Shown piece after piece: positions 1-10,131 of a stretch of 64,000 bases of DNA (the stretch's first letter is position 1; every line of letters starts with the position of its first letter). The notes under the pieces are model-generated. The model ran no database searches, was not told the origin of the DNA, and saw only the letters and a program-made list of their open reading frames with translations. The stretch comes from Komagataeibacter swingsii (lineage in GTDB: Bacteria > Pseudomonadota > Alphaproteobacteria > Acetobacterales > Acetobacteraceae): the NCBI RefSeq assembly GCF_003207895.1, contig NZ_NKUB01000003.1, forward strand, positions 124,001 to 188,000, in the 5' to 3' direction. Both the position numbers and the translations under genes were made by a program.

Positions 1-10
1 TGAATTTGTA

Positions 11-171
11 AGAAACTGTTTGAAAAGTCAGCTCATGATAGCGCTTTAAAATTAAAAGAAGTTTTTGGTGAAGCTTTTGCAAAAGCTTCGAAAGAACGCT
101 GCCTTTTTGAAAAAAGGCAGCACCTGAAAACTTTTATTATTTTTATCAACGCGTTGTTTTCAAACAGTCTC
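11..171. repeat. Nested-palindromic intergenic repeat, copy A (complete)
   Basis: AT-rich block bounded by an outer inverted repeat (ACTGTTTGAAAA at 15-26, TTTTCAAACAGT at 158-169). Inside are two hairpins: GAAGCTTTTGCAAAAGCTTC at about 70-89, and GCTGCCTTTTTG / AAAAAAGGCAGC at about 100-122. They are flanked by an AGTTTTTGGTG / CACCTGAAAACTTTT pair. It aligns end to end with the copy at 38083-38246. It lies just downstream of smpB (minus strand), where its hairpins followed by T or A runs could also act as a terminator. No coding capacity. Confidence 0.85.
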
Positions 172-240
172 GAATTTGTTTCATGGGCAGGCTTCTGAAG
201 CAGCCTTTAAAAACATGCCCTGTCCCAAGGGGGTGGCGGA

Positions 241-735
241 TCAGTAGTCGCCACCCTTGTTACGGATCAGCCGGGCCTTGTCGCGCTGCCAGTCGCGGTC
301 GGCTATGGCCTGCCGCTTGTCGGCTTTCTTGCGCCCCTCGCCCACGCCCAGCGTCAGCTTGGCAAGGCCACGGCTGTTGAAGTGGATGTCCAGCGGCACA
401 AGGGTCACGCCATCGCGCGCGACTTCCCCCAGCAGCCTGTCCACCTGCTTCTTATGCAGCAGCAGCTTGCGGGGCGCGCGCGGTTCGAACCGCGACAGCA
501 CGCCGCCCTGGTATTCGGGGATATAGCTGTTGATCAGCCATATTTCCCCATTGCGTTCACCGGCATAGGCTTCGTTTATGGTGGCGCGGCCCATGCGCAG
601 GCTCTTGACCTCGGGGCCTTTCAGCACAAGGCCGGCCTCCACCGTGTCAACGATGGTGTAGTTGAAACGGCCCTTGCGGTTCTGGGCTGCGATCCCGGTC
701 GAGATCATGCCGCTGCCCTTGTTCCTGGGTGCCAT
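241..735 (-). CDS. smpB: SsrA-binding protein SmpB
   Basis: SmpB is the RNA-binding partner of tmRNA and is needed to deliver SsrA to stalled ribosomes in trans-translation. The 164-residue protein has the usual length. It shows the N-terminal beta-barrel signature (NRKGRFNYTIVDTVEAGLVL from about residue 19, then GPEVKSLR), the NSYIPEY motif, and the basic C-terminal tail containing KADKRQAIADRDWQRD that inserts in the decoding centre. The start at MAPRNKGSG lies 3 bases past the dapA stop, so the two genes form one minus-strand unit. Downstream is repeat copy A. The ssrA gene is not visible in the window. Confidence 0.97.
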   Translation of the reverse strand: MAPRNKGSGMISTGIAAQNRKGRFNYTIVDTVEAGLVLKGPEVKSLRMGRATINEAYAGERNGEIWLINSYIPEYQGGVLSRFEPRAPRKLLLHKKQVDRLLGEVARDGVTLVPLDIHFNSRGLAKLTLGVGEGRKKADKRQAIADRDWQRDKARLIRNKGGDY

Positions 736-738
736 GGC

Positions 739-1617
739 TCAGTCCAGCAGCCCGACGGCGGACAGGGCGGCCTTGACCTTTTCCCGGCTGGCGTCGCTCA
801 ACGGGGCCAGCGGCAGGCGGCATGTTTCCCCCATCAGGCCCAGCACGCTTGCGGCGAATTTGACCGGCACGGGGTTGCTTTCGCAAAACAGCGCGTCATG
901 CAGCGGCAGCAGCCGGTCCTGCAGTTCCATGGCGTCCATAACATGCCCGTCATTCCAGCTCTGCTGCACCTGCGCGCACAGGGCGGGGGCGACGTTGGCG
1001 GTCACGCTTATGCATCCGTCGCCACCGGCGGCCAGGAAGGACACGGCGGTGCCGTCCTCGCCCGAAATCTGGTTGAACGGCTTTTTCACCGCGCGGCGCA
1101 CCAGCAGCGGGCGCAGCAGGTTGGCGGTGGAATCCTTCACCCCGATGATGTTGGGATGCTGCGCCAGCCGCGCCATGGTCTCGACCGAGATGTCGATGAC
1201 CGACCGGCCGGGAATGTTATACAGGATCAGCGGGATGTTGATGGCGTCCGCGACAGTCATGAAGTGGCGGTACACCCCTTCCTGTGTAGGCTTGTTGTAA
1301 TACGGCGTCACCACCAGCACGCCCGCGGCCCCCGCCTGCTGCGCCTGTTGGGCCATGGCCACCGCTTCCGCCGTGCTGTTGGACCCGGCGCCTGCAATGA
1401 CGGGCACGCGCCCCGCCACGGATTTTATGGTGAATTCCACCACCTTGGCATGTTCTTCATGCGTCAGGGTCGGGCTTTCGCCCGTCGTGCCGACCGGCAC
1501 CAGGGCGGACGCGCCCTGCTGGACCTGCCAGTCGATGAATCGGCCCATGGAGGGCAGATCCAGCGACCCGTCCTCGTTCATGGGGGTAATAAGGGCGGTA
1601 ATGGAACCCTTGAACAT
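739..1617 (-). CDS. dapA: 4-hydroxy-tetrahydrodipicolinate synthase
   Basis: DapA condenses pyruvate with aspartate semialdehyde, the first committed step of lysine and diaminopimelate synthesis. The start chosen is MFKGSITALITPM, giving 292 residues, the usual length; a longer frame to 1674 adds an unconserved Pro/Arg-rich leader. Visible catalytic residues match the family numbering: Thr44-Thr45 in GTTGES, Tyr107 in VTPYYNKP, Tyr133 in LYNIPGR, and the Schiff-base Lys161 in IGVKDST. It is followed directly by smpB. Confidence 0.97.
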   Translation of the reverse strand: MFKGSITALITPMNEDGSLDLPSMGRFIDWQVQQGASALVPVGTTGESPTLTHEEHAKVVEFTIKSVAGRVPVIAGAGSNSTAEAVAMAQQAQQAGAAGVLVVTPYYNKPTQEGVYRHFMTVADAINIPLILYNIPGRSVIDISVETMARLAQHPNIIGVKDSTANLLRPLLVRRAVKKPFNQISGEDGTAVSFLAAGGDGCISVTANVAPALCAQVQQSWNDGHVMDAMELQDRLLPLHDALFCESNPVPVKFAASVLGLMGETCRLPLAPLSDASREKVKAALSAVGLLD

Positions 1618-1770
1618 GGTTGTTTCCACCTGGATCCTGTGTCGTGGCTGTGCTTGCGCCGGTGGGTCCGGCACGTTGTGTCCTGTGGCCGGCCCCGGGG
1701 CGTGGGGCGGACAATACCGTTATATAGACAATGGCACGGGGGGCAAAACATGCCCGCCATGCCCGCCCCA

Positions 1771-2616
1771 TCAGGGTTTTCGCCGGAAGGGCGATGCGGG
1801 ATAGACGCCCAGGATCTCCTGCTGTTCCGAAAAGAACGAAAGTTCGTCCAGCGCGCGCGCCAGCGGCGGGGCTTCGGGGTGGCCTTCCACATCCATCAGG
1901 AACTGCGTGGCGGAAAATGATCCTTCCAGCATGTAGCTTTCCAGCCGCGTCATGTTCACGCCCGCCGTGGCAAGGCCGCCCAGCGCCTTGTACAGCGCGC
2001 CGGGCTGGTTGTTGACGCGGAACAGCAGCGTGGTCATGAACCCCGGCCCGGGCGGTGGCAGGGCATCGGGCCTGCGGGACGCGATGTAGAAGCGTGTGGT
2101 GTTATGGGCGGCGTCCTCCACATTGCGGCGCAGGATTTCAAGCCCGTTCAGTTCGGCCGCCAGGGCCGATGCCACGGCCACATCTTCCTTGCGCCCCCAC
2201 CCGCGCACCATCTCGGCCGCGCCGGCGGTGTCGAATTCCACCACCGGGTCCAGCCCCAGTTCGGTAATGATGCCGCGTACCTGCGCCATGGCGACGGGAT
2301 GGGTATGGATGCGGCGCGCATCGGCCAGCGTGCTGCCGGGTATGCCCAGCAGGCAATGCTCGACGCGCTGGAAATGTTCCCCCACGATGAACAGCCCCGC
2401 CTGCGGCAGCAGGGCATGGATGTCGGGCACCCGGCCCGCCAGGCTGTTTTCACATGCCAGCATGGCCAGTTCGGCCCGCCCGTCATGCACGGCGGTGATG
2501 GTCTGGGCGAATGTCTGGCATGGCAGCGTGGTCCAGCCGGGCCGCGCCTGCCGGCACGCAAGGTCCGAATACGCGCCGGGCCGGCCCTGGAAGGCGATGA
2601 TGCGTTCCCCGTTCAT
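1771..2616 (-). CDS. pheA: Prephenate dehydratase with ACT domain
   Basis: Converts prephenate to phenylpyruvate in phenylalanine biosynthesis. The 281-residue monofunctional form has no chorismate mutase domain. It begins IAFQGRPGAYSDLACR, carries the catalytic NTTRF motif (in AHNTTRFYI, about residue 170), and ends in an ACT domain starting TTLLFRVNNQPGALYKAL, the usual phenylalanine-sensing module. Its ATG overlaps the stop of kdsB by four bases (ATGA), so the two are translationally coupled. A kdsB-pheA pair beside a membrane cytochrome c is a familiar alphaproteobacterial arrangement. Confidence 0.96.
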   Translation of the reverse strand: MNGERIIAFQGRPGAYSDLACRQARPGWTTLPCQTFAQTITAVHDGRAELAMLACENSLAGRVPDIHALLPQAGLFIVGEHFQRVEHCLLGIPGSTLADARRIHTHPVAMAQVRGIITELGLDPVVEFDTAGAAEMVRGWGRKEDVAVASALAAELNGLEILRRNVEDAAHNTTRFYIASRRPDALPPPGPGFMTTLLFRVNNQPGALYKALGGLATAGVNMTRLESYMLEGSFSATQFLMDVEGHPEAPPLARALDELSFFSEQQEILGVYPASPFRRKP

Positions 2617-3350
2617 GCCCCGCCCCCCAGCGTGGCGCGCGCGCGTTCAAGGTCGGCGGGCGTGTCAACGCCAAAGGGCGCGGTGGCGATCCGCGCGCAG
2701 CCCACGGTCATGCCGGCTTCCAGCGCGCGAAGCTGTTCGAGCTTCTCACGCTTTTCCAGCCCGCTTTCGGGCAGGCCGACAAAGCGGGCCAGCGCCGCGC
2801 GGCGATAGGCGTAGATACCGACATGGTGCCATAGCGGCCCGTCCCCCCACGGTATGGGCAGGCGGGAGAAATACAGCGCGCGGGCCACCTGCGCATCCGC
2901 CCCGAAGGTGCAGGCGACCTTGACCACGGATGATGCCCCCGCTTCCGCCTGATCGCGTACCGGGGCGACAAGGGTTGCGATATCGGTGCCGGGATCCGCC
3001 AGCGGGCGCAGCACGTCACGCAGGGTTTCGGGTTCAACGCCCGGCAGGTCGCCCTGCAGGTTGATGACGGTGTCATGCGCCCCCTGCGGGTCCAGATGCT
3101 GCAAGGCCTGCCATATGCGGTCGGACCCCGACGGCAGGGCGGGATCGGTCAGGACCGCCGTGCCGCCCGCGCGTTCCACCACATCGGCAATTTCACGCTC
3201 CGCCGTGGCGACGGCCACGGGGCCGATACCTGCGGCACGCGCGCGGTCCAGCACATGGACGATCATGGGGCGGCCGCCAATGTCGGCAAGCGGTTTGCCC
3301 GGCAACCGGGTCGAGGCCATCCGGGCCGGAATCAGGACAATGGGATTCAT
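2613..3350 (-). CDS. kdsB: 3-deoxy-manno-octulosonate cytidylyltransferase
   Basis: Activates Kdo as CMP-Kdo for lipopolysaccharide core assembly, in the cytoplasm. The start MNPIVLIPARMASTRLPGKP was chosen because this nucleotide-binding signature is at the very N-terminus in the family; it gives 245 residues, the usual size. The frame could open upstream to 3458, but that leader is low-complexity. NLQGDLPGVEPE is the second substrate motif, with Leu-Pro where Glu-Pro is common. It overlaps pheA by four bases and is divergent from the cytochrome c gene. Confidence 0.95.
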   Translation of the reverse strand: MNPIVLIPARMASTRLPGKPLADIGGRPMIVHVLDRARAAGIGPVAVATAEREIADVVERAGGTAVLTDPALPSGSDRIWQALQHLDPQGAHDTVINLQGDLPGVEPETLRDVLRPLADPGTDIATLVAPVRDQAEAGASSVVKVACTFGADAQVARALYFSRLPIPWGDGPLWHHVGIYAYRRAALARFVGLPESGLEKREKLEQLRALEAGMTVGCARIATAPFGVDTPADLERARATLGGGA

Positions 3351-3487
3351 GGGATCTGGGTCTGGGCCATCCGTATCTGTGGCGGCGGCGGGGGCCGTCC
3401 GCTGCCGTGCGTGCTTCACACAGGGCGCGCGGCAGTCTAGGTAAGGAGCGGTTTTCATGCAACCGTATGGGAAGGACGCCCGATTTC

Positions 3488-3991
3488 ATGGACAGTGTAC
3501 GCCTTAACCAGATCGGGGCCGCCTGCCTCTGTGCAGCACTCGCGGTCGGGGCCAGTTGGGGCATCGCCCATACCGCCGTGCCGGAACAGGTCCCGGCAAA
3601 GCCCGGCGTGGCCATTCCCCACCCGGCGGCCGCCGCGGGCGCGTCCATTGACGATCTGGTGGCCAGGGCCAGCGTTGAAAAGGGCCACGCCATAGCCGAC
3701 CGGCAATGCGCCATGTGCCACAGCATGGCTCCCCAGGGGCCGGCCATTATCGGGCCGGGCCTGTTTGGCGTGGTCGGCACGCATGTGGGCGATATCCCGG
3801 GTTACGAATTCTCGGACGCGCTGAAGGCGCACAAGGACGAGACGTGGACCAACACCACCCTGTCCGCGTGGCTGAAATCCCCTGCCGAATATGCATCGGG
3901 CACCAAGATGTCGTTCCCCGGAATCACATCGGAAACCGAACGCGCGGATGTGATCGCCTACCTCAATTCCCTCAGGCCGGAGGCGCATTGA
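3488..3991 (+). CDS. Membrane-anchored class I c-type cytochrome (CycM-like)
   Basis: Electron carrier of the respiratory chain, anchored to the periplasmic face. The 167-residue protein starts at MDSVRLNQ after a GGAAGGA ribosome site. It has an uncleaved-looking hydrophobic segment (about residues 10-29), an Ala/Pro linker, a CAMCH haem site at residues 74-78 and an axial Met141 in SGTKMSFPG. Its final TGA overlaps the ATG of the next gene (TGATG). The resemblance is to CycM/cytochrome c552 of alphaproteobacteria; the exact redox partners cannot be read from the sequence. Confidence 0.9.
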   Translation: MDSVRLNQIGAACLCAALAVGASWGIAHTAVPEQVPAKPGVAIPHPAAAAGASIDDLVARASVEKGHAIADRQCAMCHSMAPQGPAIIGPGLFGVVGTHVGDIPGYEFSDALKAHKDETWTNTTLSAWLKSPAEYASGTKMSFPGITSETERADVIAYLNSLRPEAH

Positions 3992-4800
3992 TGGCCGCCC
4001 TGCCCGCCGGGTTTCCGCGTGATGCGGTGCTGGAAGCGGCACAGGCCGCAGCCGATGTCGCGCGCAGCGTGGTGCTGCCGTTCTTCCGCCGGGGCGTGCG
4101 CGCGGATGACAAGAATGACGCAAGCCCCGTCACCATAGCCGACCGCACGGCGGAACGCGCGATTCGGGCCGTGCTGTCCGAGCGCCTGCCCGGTTTTGGC
4201 GTGATGGGGGAGGAATTCGGGCTGGAAGGCGGCGACAGCCCTTACCGCTGGGTGATCGATCCGGTAGATGGCACGCGCGCCTTCCTGACCGGGCGACCGA
4301 CCTTTGGCACGCTGATCGCCCTGCTGCATGACCATGTCCCGGTTCTGGGCGTGATCGACCAGCCCGTGACAGGGGAACGGTGGATCGGCCTGCGTGGCGA
4401 GGCCACGCGCTATGTCTCCACCCTGCCCGGCACGCCGGTCACGCGGCCCTGCGCCGATGTCGGGCGGGCGGAGCTGTCATGCACCGCGCCCGAAATCCTT
4501 GATGCTCTCCACCGGCCCGGTTTTGACGCGCTGGCCGCCGCCGCCAAGCGCACGAGCTGGGGTGGGGACTGTTACGCCTATGGCCTGCTGGCGCTGGGGC
4601 AGATCGACATCATTGCCGAATGTACCATGAAGATATGGGACTGGGCCGCCCTTGTGCCGGTGGTGGAAGGGGCAGGCGGCCGCATGACCGACTGGGCTGG
4701 ACAGCCGTTGCGCGCCGATGGTGATGGCACGGTCCTGGCGGTGGGGGATGGCGGCCTGCTGCCCCGTGTGACGCGGCTGCTGTCGCCGCCATTGCCATAA
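3991..4800 (+). CDS. hisN: Inositol-monophosphatase family protein, probable histidinol-phosphatase
   Basis: Mg2+-dependent phosphatase of 269 residues. Metal and substrate motifs are visible: EEFG, IDPVDGTRAFLTGRPTFGT and, near the C-terminus, KIWDWAALVPVVEGAGG. The spacing and the phrase WGGDCYAYGLLALGQIDI resemble the IMPase-type histidinol-phosphate phosphatase (HisN) of alphaproteobacteria and actinobacteria, so a role in histidine synthesis is inferred; a more general inositol or sugar phosphatase role remains possible. Translation is coupled to the upstream cytochrome gene through a TGATG overlap. Confidence 0.85.
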   Translation: MAALPAGFPRDAVLEAAQAAADVARSVVLPFFRRGVRADDKNDASPVTIADRTAERAIRAVLSERLPGFGVMGEEFGLEGGDSPYRWVIDPVDGTRAFLTGRPTFGTLIALLHDHVPVLGVIDQPVTGERWIGLRGEATRYVSTLPGTPVTRPCADVGRAELSCTAPEILDALHRPGFDALAAAAKRTSWGGDCYAYGLLALGQIDIIAECTMKIWDWAALVPVVEGAGGRMTDWAGQPLRADGDGTVLAVGDGGLLPRVTRLLSPPLP

Positions 4801-4896
4801 AGTAACGGTCGTAATTGATCTTTCCCCCTAGCGGGGGCACGGCCAATCGGATAGGGACGGACCCATCTTGACCGTACAGAAGCGGGAGCACGCGAC

Positions 4897-6162
<1,266 letters not shown>

Positions 6163-6188
6163 GGCGCGCCTGACTGCATCGGGTCGAT

Positions 6189-6225
6189 AAAAAGGGGGCA
6201 TGCCGGTTGGGTGTGCCCCCTTTTT
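6189..6225 (+). terminator. Rho-independent terminator of serA
   Basis: Perfect inverted repeat AAAAAGGGGGCA / TGCCCCCTTTTT with a short loop, 27 bases after the serA stop, ending in a run of T. A strong factor-independent terminator for plus-strand transcription; the A run on the left arm makes it potentially bidirectional. Confidence 0.93.
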
Positions 6226-6285
6226 CGTCCTGCTGTCCGGGCTTTTGGCGCGAGCGCATCGGGAAATTCCGTCTTTGGGCCATCA

Positions 6286-6362
6286 TGCAAATTGAAAGAA
6301 GTTTTTGGTGAAGCTTTTTTCAAAACGCTTTGAAGAACGCTGCCTTGTTTAAAAAAAGGGTC
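6286..6362. repeat. Nested-palindromic intergenic repeat, copy B (left half)
   Basis: Matches the left half of copy A (AAGTTTTTGGTGAAGCTTTTTTCAAAA...GAAGAACGCTGCC...), but the second hairpin arm is lost and the sequence runs into the 3' end of the minus-strand membrane protein gene at 6363. The right outer arm is absent, so this copy is truncated. Confidence 0.75.
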
Positions 6363-6689
6363 TCAGGGCACGCTCAGGAAGGTTGCCGGTTCGCTGCGCC
6401 GCAGCCGGGCATGGCGCTGGGTGTCGGTTTCCATCATGCACGCCATGAGCAGCGCAATCACCCACCCCACCCCGGTCATGCCGGTGGTGCAGTTCACCAC
6501 CGCCACCACCGCCGCGTTATGCACCCTGCGCCGGCAGGCGATGAAGGTCGGCAGCAGGAACACCGCCATGCCGCCGGCCAGCCCGAGCGCAAGGACAAGG
6601 AACACGGCCGTGCCGATTTCCAGCCCGGTCCCCTGGATGGACTGCCAGCCGCGGTAGACCTCATAGGTGGAGGGAACATGGATATTCAT
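6363..6689 (-). CDS. Small membrane protein, superinfection-immunity (Imm_superinfect) family
   Basis: About 108 residues with two hydrophobic helices (GTAVFLVLALGLAGGMAVFL and VGWVIALLMACM). The text LLPTFIACRRRVHNAAVVAV, then VNCTTGMTGVGWVIALLMA, fits the pattern LLPTxIAxxRxHxNxxxIxxLNxxxGWTGxGWxxAL of the Imm_superinfect family. That family is named for a T4 phage immunity protein but is widespread in bacteria with no proven function. A Met at either 6692 or 6689 can start it. It ends directly against a truncated repeat (copy B), so its C-terminus may have been altered by repeat insertion. Confidence 0.7.
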   Translation of the reverse strand: MNIHVPSTYEVYRGWQSIQGTGLEIGTAVFLVLALGLAGGMAVFLLPTFIACRRRVHNAAVVAVVNCTTGMTGVGWVIALLMACMMETDTQRHARLRRSEPATFLSVP

Positions 6690-6838
6690 CACACTTCATG
6701 CTAACCCTGAATGCAGGCGTGCCACCATACCATATCGCGCGCCGGGCCTTGGCAGCAGTGTGAACAGGCCGGCCCGTTATCCAACTTGTCAGGGTTCTTT
6801 GCAGTGCGCAGTCATGTGTGCCCCAATGGGGACAACCT

Positions 6839-7345
6839 GTGATCTGGGGTGATTTCCAGGCGGTGATCCAGCTATCAGCGGGTCTGAATGTCGCCATCCT
6901 CAGCTTTGTCGATATCAGCCTGCCCGCCATCAAGGAACGCAGGCGTGTCTTTGCCAAGGCCCGGCAGGAACTGGAACTGCATCGCGGTGGCACGGACCAC
7001 CAGCATCCGGATGACGCGGAGGACTATGCCGCGGCCGTGCAGGCAATGGACCGCAAGCTGTTCCTGTTATGGCAGGAATCCTCCACCTTCATCCGCGAGG
7101 AGGAATCCCTTATCCGCTCCACCGGCGTGCTGGGGGTGTTTGGCGCGGTGCTCAGCCTCGGGCTGCTGTGGTACTCGGCCGTGCATTATGGCGGGATCAT
7201 ATCGCTGATGGGACGGGTGCTGATCATCCTGTCCTTCTGTTCGCTGCTGGGGGCGTTCCTCATCAATTTCATGACCGCGTCGCAGGCGGGCGTGTTTACA
7301 AAAAAATGCAATGCCATCCGTGACGAAATGCACAAGCGGCTATAG
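6839..7345 (+). CDS. Conserved membrane protein of unknown function (DUF2721-like)
   Basis: About 168 residues starting at a GTG preceded by GGGGA; an in-frame GTG at 6818 is also possible. It has a hydrophobic N-terminal segment (GDFQAVIQLSAGLNVAILSF), a charged middle (ERRRVFAKARQELELHRGG), and two C-terminal membrane helices (STGVLGVFGAVLSLGLLWY and LMGRVLIILSFCSLLGAFLI). The layout resembles the DUF2721 family; the assignment is tentative. It is convergent with the MATE gene, 13 bases apart. No catalytic motif is seen. Confidence 0.7.
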   Translation: MIWGDFQAVIQLSAGLNVAILSFVDISLPAIKERRRVFAKARQELELHRGGTDHQHPDDAEDYAAAVQAMDRKLFLLWQESSTFIREEESLIRSTGVLGVFGAVLSLGLLWYSAVHYGGIISLMGRVLIILSFCSLLGAFLINFMTASQAGVFTKKCNAIRDEMHKRL

Positions 7346-7358
7346 CCTGCGGACGCGT

Positions 7359-8720
7359 TCATTCCATTCTGCCAGCCGGGCGCATCCGCCATACGATGCG
7401 CGCCGCCAGCAGCACGAATACCGCCACCAGCCCGATCCCGTTGCCGCACCACAGTCCCGACGGTCCCATGCCGTGGCGGAAGGCCAGGTAAACCCCACCC
7501 GGAAATCCGATGCCCCAGTAACCCAGAACGGCCAGCACCATGGGGATCGCGGTATCGCCCTGCCCGCGCAGGATGCCGGTGGCGATGACCTGTGCCGCAT
7601 CGGGGATCTGGAACGCCGCCCCCACCAGCAGCAGCCCCAGCGCAAGGCTGACCGCCTGCGCGTTCTCCGGCAGGGTGACATTCAGGTAGAGGCTGATGAT
7701 GGCATGCCGCCCCAGCGCCAGCACCAGTGTCATGACACATGCGACGGCAATGCCCAGCACCATGCTGGCCCATGCGGTGCGTCGCATCATCACCGGGTCG
7801 GCCCGGCCGGTCCAGTATCCCACGCGGATGTTGCACGCCTGCCCCAGCGCCATGTATACCACGAAACACTGTACTCCCATGCCCAGCATGATCTGGAACG
7901 CCGCCAGCGCGCTGTTGCCCATCCGCGCGGCCTCCAGGCTGTTGGCCTGGAACAGCGTGACCTCCGCCATGGCGGCCGCCATCATGGGCAGGCCCGTGCG
8001 CAGCAGGGCAAGTGTCGGACCCCATTCATGCCCGCGCGGGCGCAGCGCCGTGCGCAGTTCTGGCCTGCGGGCCACGAACGCCAGCATGATGAGGGGCATG
8101 CACCATAACGTCACGACCGTGGCGGTGGCCGATCCGTACAGGCCCAGCGCGGGCAGGCCGAACCACCCATGGATGAGTGTCGCGTTCAGCACCCCGTTGA
8201 CCACCGTGATGCAGGGCATGACGCGCATGAGGATCCCCTGCGCCCCCATGACCGGCAGCGCCGTGGTCAGGATTCCCTGCCCCAGCAGCGCGGGTGGCAC
8301 GGCCCACATCAGCATGTGCACGAAATGGGTGACGGGCGCGCGCAGGCTGGCGGGTTCGTGCATCCATACCAGCAGCCGGTCCACATGCCACAGGCAGAAC
8401 AGTTCGGGCACGCACAGGGCCAGCGCCACCGCCAGCATCGAGGTCATGATGGTGCCCAGGCTGGCATGGTCCTGCCGCCCGCGGGCCTGCGCCAGCAGGA
8501 TGCCGCCTGCCTCGATCATGGCGGCAAGGATGGCGTTGAGCGTGAAGAACGTGCCGGTTGCAAGCCCCCCGATCGCCAGCGCCGACGCCCCCAGCCCGCC
8601 CAGGAGTATGTCATCGGTCGCACCCATAAGCATCTGGACGAACTGTGACAGGGCCATCGGCCCCGCAATGGCAAGGATGGAGCGGAATTCCGCCCCGAAG
8701 GCTTGTGTTGGACGCGTCAT
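7359..8720 (-). CDS. MATE family multidrug/toxin efflux transporter
   Basis: A 453-residue integral membrane protein with about twelve hydrophobic helices in two similar halves, as in MATE cation-antiport exporters. Typical text includes GPMALSQFVQMLMGATDDILLGGLG near the N-terminus in place of the common NxxDxxxxG helix-1 pattern. The substrate cannot be told from sequence. It is transcribed alone on the minus strand, divergent from hsdS with about 190 bases between them. Confidence 0.9.
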   Translation of the reverse strand: MTRPTQAFGAEFRSILAIAGPMALSQFVQMLMGATDDILLGGLGASALAIGGLATGTFFTLNAILAAMIEAGGILLAQARGRQDHASLGTIMTSMLAVALALCVPELFCLWHVDRLLVWMHEPASLRAPVTHFVHMLMWAVPPALLGQGILTTALPVMGAQGILMRVMPCITVVNGVLNATLIHGWFGLPALGLYGSATATVVTLWCMPLIMLAFVARRPELRTALRPRGHEWGPTLALLRTGLPMMAAAMAEVTLFQANSLEAARMGNSALAAFQIMLGMGVQCFVVYMALGQACNIRVGYWTGRADPVMMRRTAWASMVLGIAVACVMTLVLALGRHAIISLYLNVTLPENAQAVSLALGLLLVGAAFQIPDAAQVIATGILRGQGDTAIPMVLAVLGYWGIGFPGGVYLAFRHGMGPSGLWCGNGIGLVAVFVLLAARIVWRMRPAGRME

Positions 8721-8908
8721 GCAACCCTGCTGTCAGCCATGGTCGGGCATGGCCATGTCTGCCGTATGGTAACAGGGTGGGCTTTTATATCATTCCGCTA
8801 CATGCCGCCAGTGTCGGCCATGATTGACATGTCGTGTTTTTCCCGCCACCCGTACCCCATGACGCGCGACTGCTGGCAGGGGATGGCTGGTTTCAGGGGG
8901 GACTGGCC

Positions 8909-10087
8909 ATGACGGCGCCATGCTGGCCCATGGTCCCGCTTGGGGCGCTGGTGGACTGCCTTGATGCGCGGCGGGTGCCGCTCAACCGCGCGCAGCGCGC
9001 CGGCCGGCCGGGGAGCGTACCCTATCACGGGGCCAGCGGTGTTACGGGATATGTGGACCGGGCGCTGTTTGACGGCCCGCTTGTCCTGCTGGGGGAAGAC
9101 AGCGCCCCCTTTTTCGATCCGCTGCGCGATGTCGCATTTTTCCATGACGGCCCGTTATGGGCGGGCAACCATGTGCATGTGCTGCGCCCGCGCGCGGGCG
9201 TGGATGGCCGTTTTCTGGCGCATGCGCTCAATACCGTATCCCTTGGCGCGTTTGTGGAAGGTACGACCCGCCCCAAGCTGACCCGCGCGTGCATGAACAG
9301 CCTGCCCGTGCCCTGCCCGCCATTGCAGCGCCAGCACATGATCGCCCGGACGCTGGACCAGCACATGGACCGTATTGACCGGCAGTTGCATGAACTGGAT
9401 GCACAGGCAGCGGCGGCGGATGAATACGCGCGGGCAATCATTCATCACGCCATCCTGCCCGATGGCGCGGCCTGGCCCGGGCCGGTGCCCACGCGCGGGG
9501 TAATGCGGCCCGTGGGCAGCGTGTTTGACATTGTGGGCGGCGGCACGCCCGCCACGGGCAACGCGGCCCACTGGGGGGATGATGTGACGTGGCTGACCCC
9601 GGCCGACCTGCCCGCCGGACCGCCCGCACGGGTGGGGCGTGGCGCGCGCGGGCTGTCCGCCGCGGGGCTTGCGGCGTGCCGGGCCACGCGGGTGGAGGCG
9701 GGCGCGCTGGTCATTTCCACCCGCGCGCCGGTGGGGCGTGTCGGCATGGCAACGGTACCCGTGGCCGTAAGCCAGGGCTGCAAGGCCCTTGTGCCGCGCG
9801 GGCAGGATGTGGACCTGCGCTATGCCGCCCTGCTGCTGCGCGTGGCGGGTGCGGAACTGCGGCGGCGCGCGGGGGGCAGCGTGTTCCCCGAAGTGGATAC
9901 GCTGACCCTTGCCTCGCTTGAATTATGCCTGCCCCCGTTGGAACGGCAGCGCGCGGTGGCGCAAACGGTATGGGACAGGCTGGACCGGCAGGCCCGGCAG
10001 GCGTATGCCCGCGGGCAGCTACGTGCCGTGCTGCGTGAATACCGTCCTGCCCTGCGGCTGGCCTGCGTCAGCGGGCATGGCATGTAG
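8909..10087 (+). CDS. hsdS: Type I restriction-modification specificity subunit (HsdS)
   Basis: Target-recognition subunit that would dock on HsdM. The start MTAPCWPMVPLGAL follows an AGGGGGG site and gives 392 residues. Two target-recognition domains are visible. The first (about residues 8-155) ends in PPLQRQHMIARTLDQHMDRI. The second (from about residue 205, SVFDIVGGGTPATGNAAHWG) ends in PPLERQRAVAQTVWDRL. Each is followed by a charged helix, the usual HsdS repeat plan. The nearest HsdM is 1.7 kb downstream, beyond two unrelated genes, and no HsdR is in the window. Confidence 0.88.
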   Translation: MTAPCWPMVPLGALVDCLDARRVPLNRAQRAGRPGSVPYHGASGVTGYVDRALFDGPLVLLGEDSAPFFDPLRDVAFFHDGPLWAGNHVHVLRPRAGVDGRFLAHALNTVSLGAFVEGTTRPKLTRACMNSLPVPCPPLQRQHMIARTLDQHMDRIDRQLHELDAQAAAADEYARAIIHHAILPDGAAWPGPVPTRGVMRPVGSVFDIVGGGTPATGNAAHWGDDVTWLTPADLPAGPPARVGRGARGLSAAGLAACRATRVEAGALVISTRAPVGRVGMATVPVAVSQGCKALVPRGQDVDLRYAALLLRVAGAELRRRAGGSVFPEVDTLTLASLELCLPPLERQRAVAQTVWDRLDRQARQAYARGQLRAVLREYRPALRLACVSGHGM

Positions 10088-10131
10088 GTGCGGATGATTG
10101 CGCGGCGGCGGCCGCGACGGGAAAGAGTGGA

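Noticed and set aside
382-1920. Very long open frame (512 codons) on the plus strand
   Set aside because: It is antisense to dapA, smpB and pheA, all with clear catalytic motifs; GC-rich codon use leaves the opposite strand open. The translation resembles no family.
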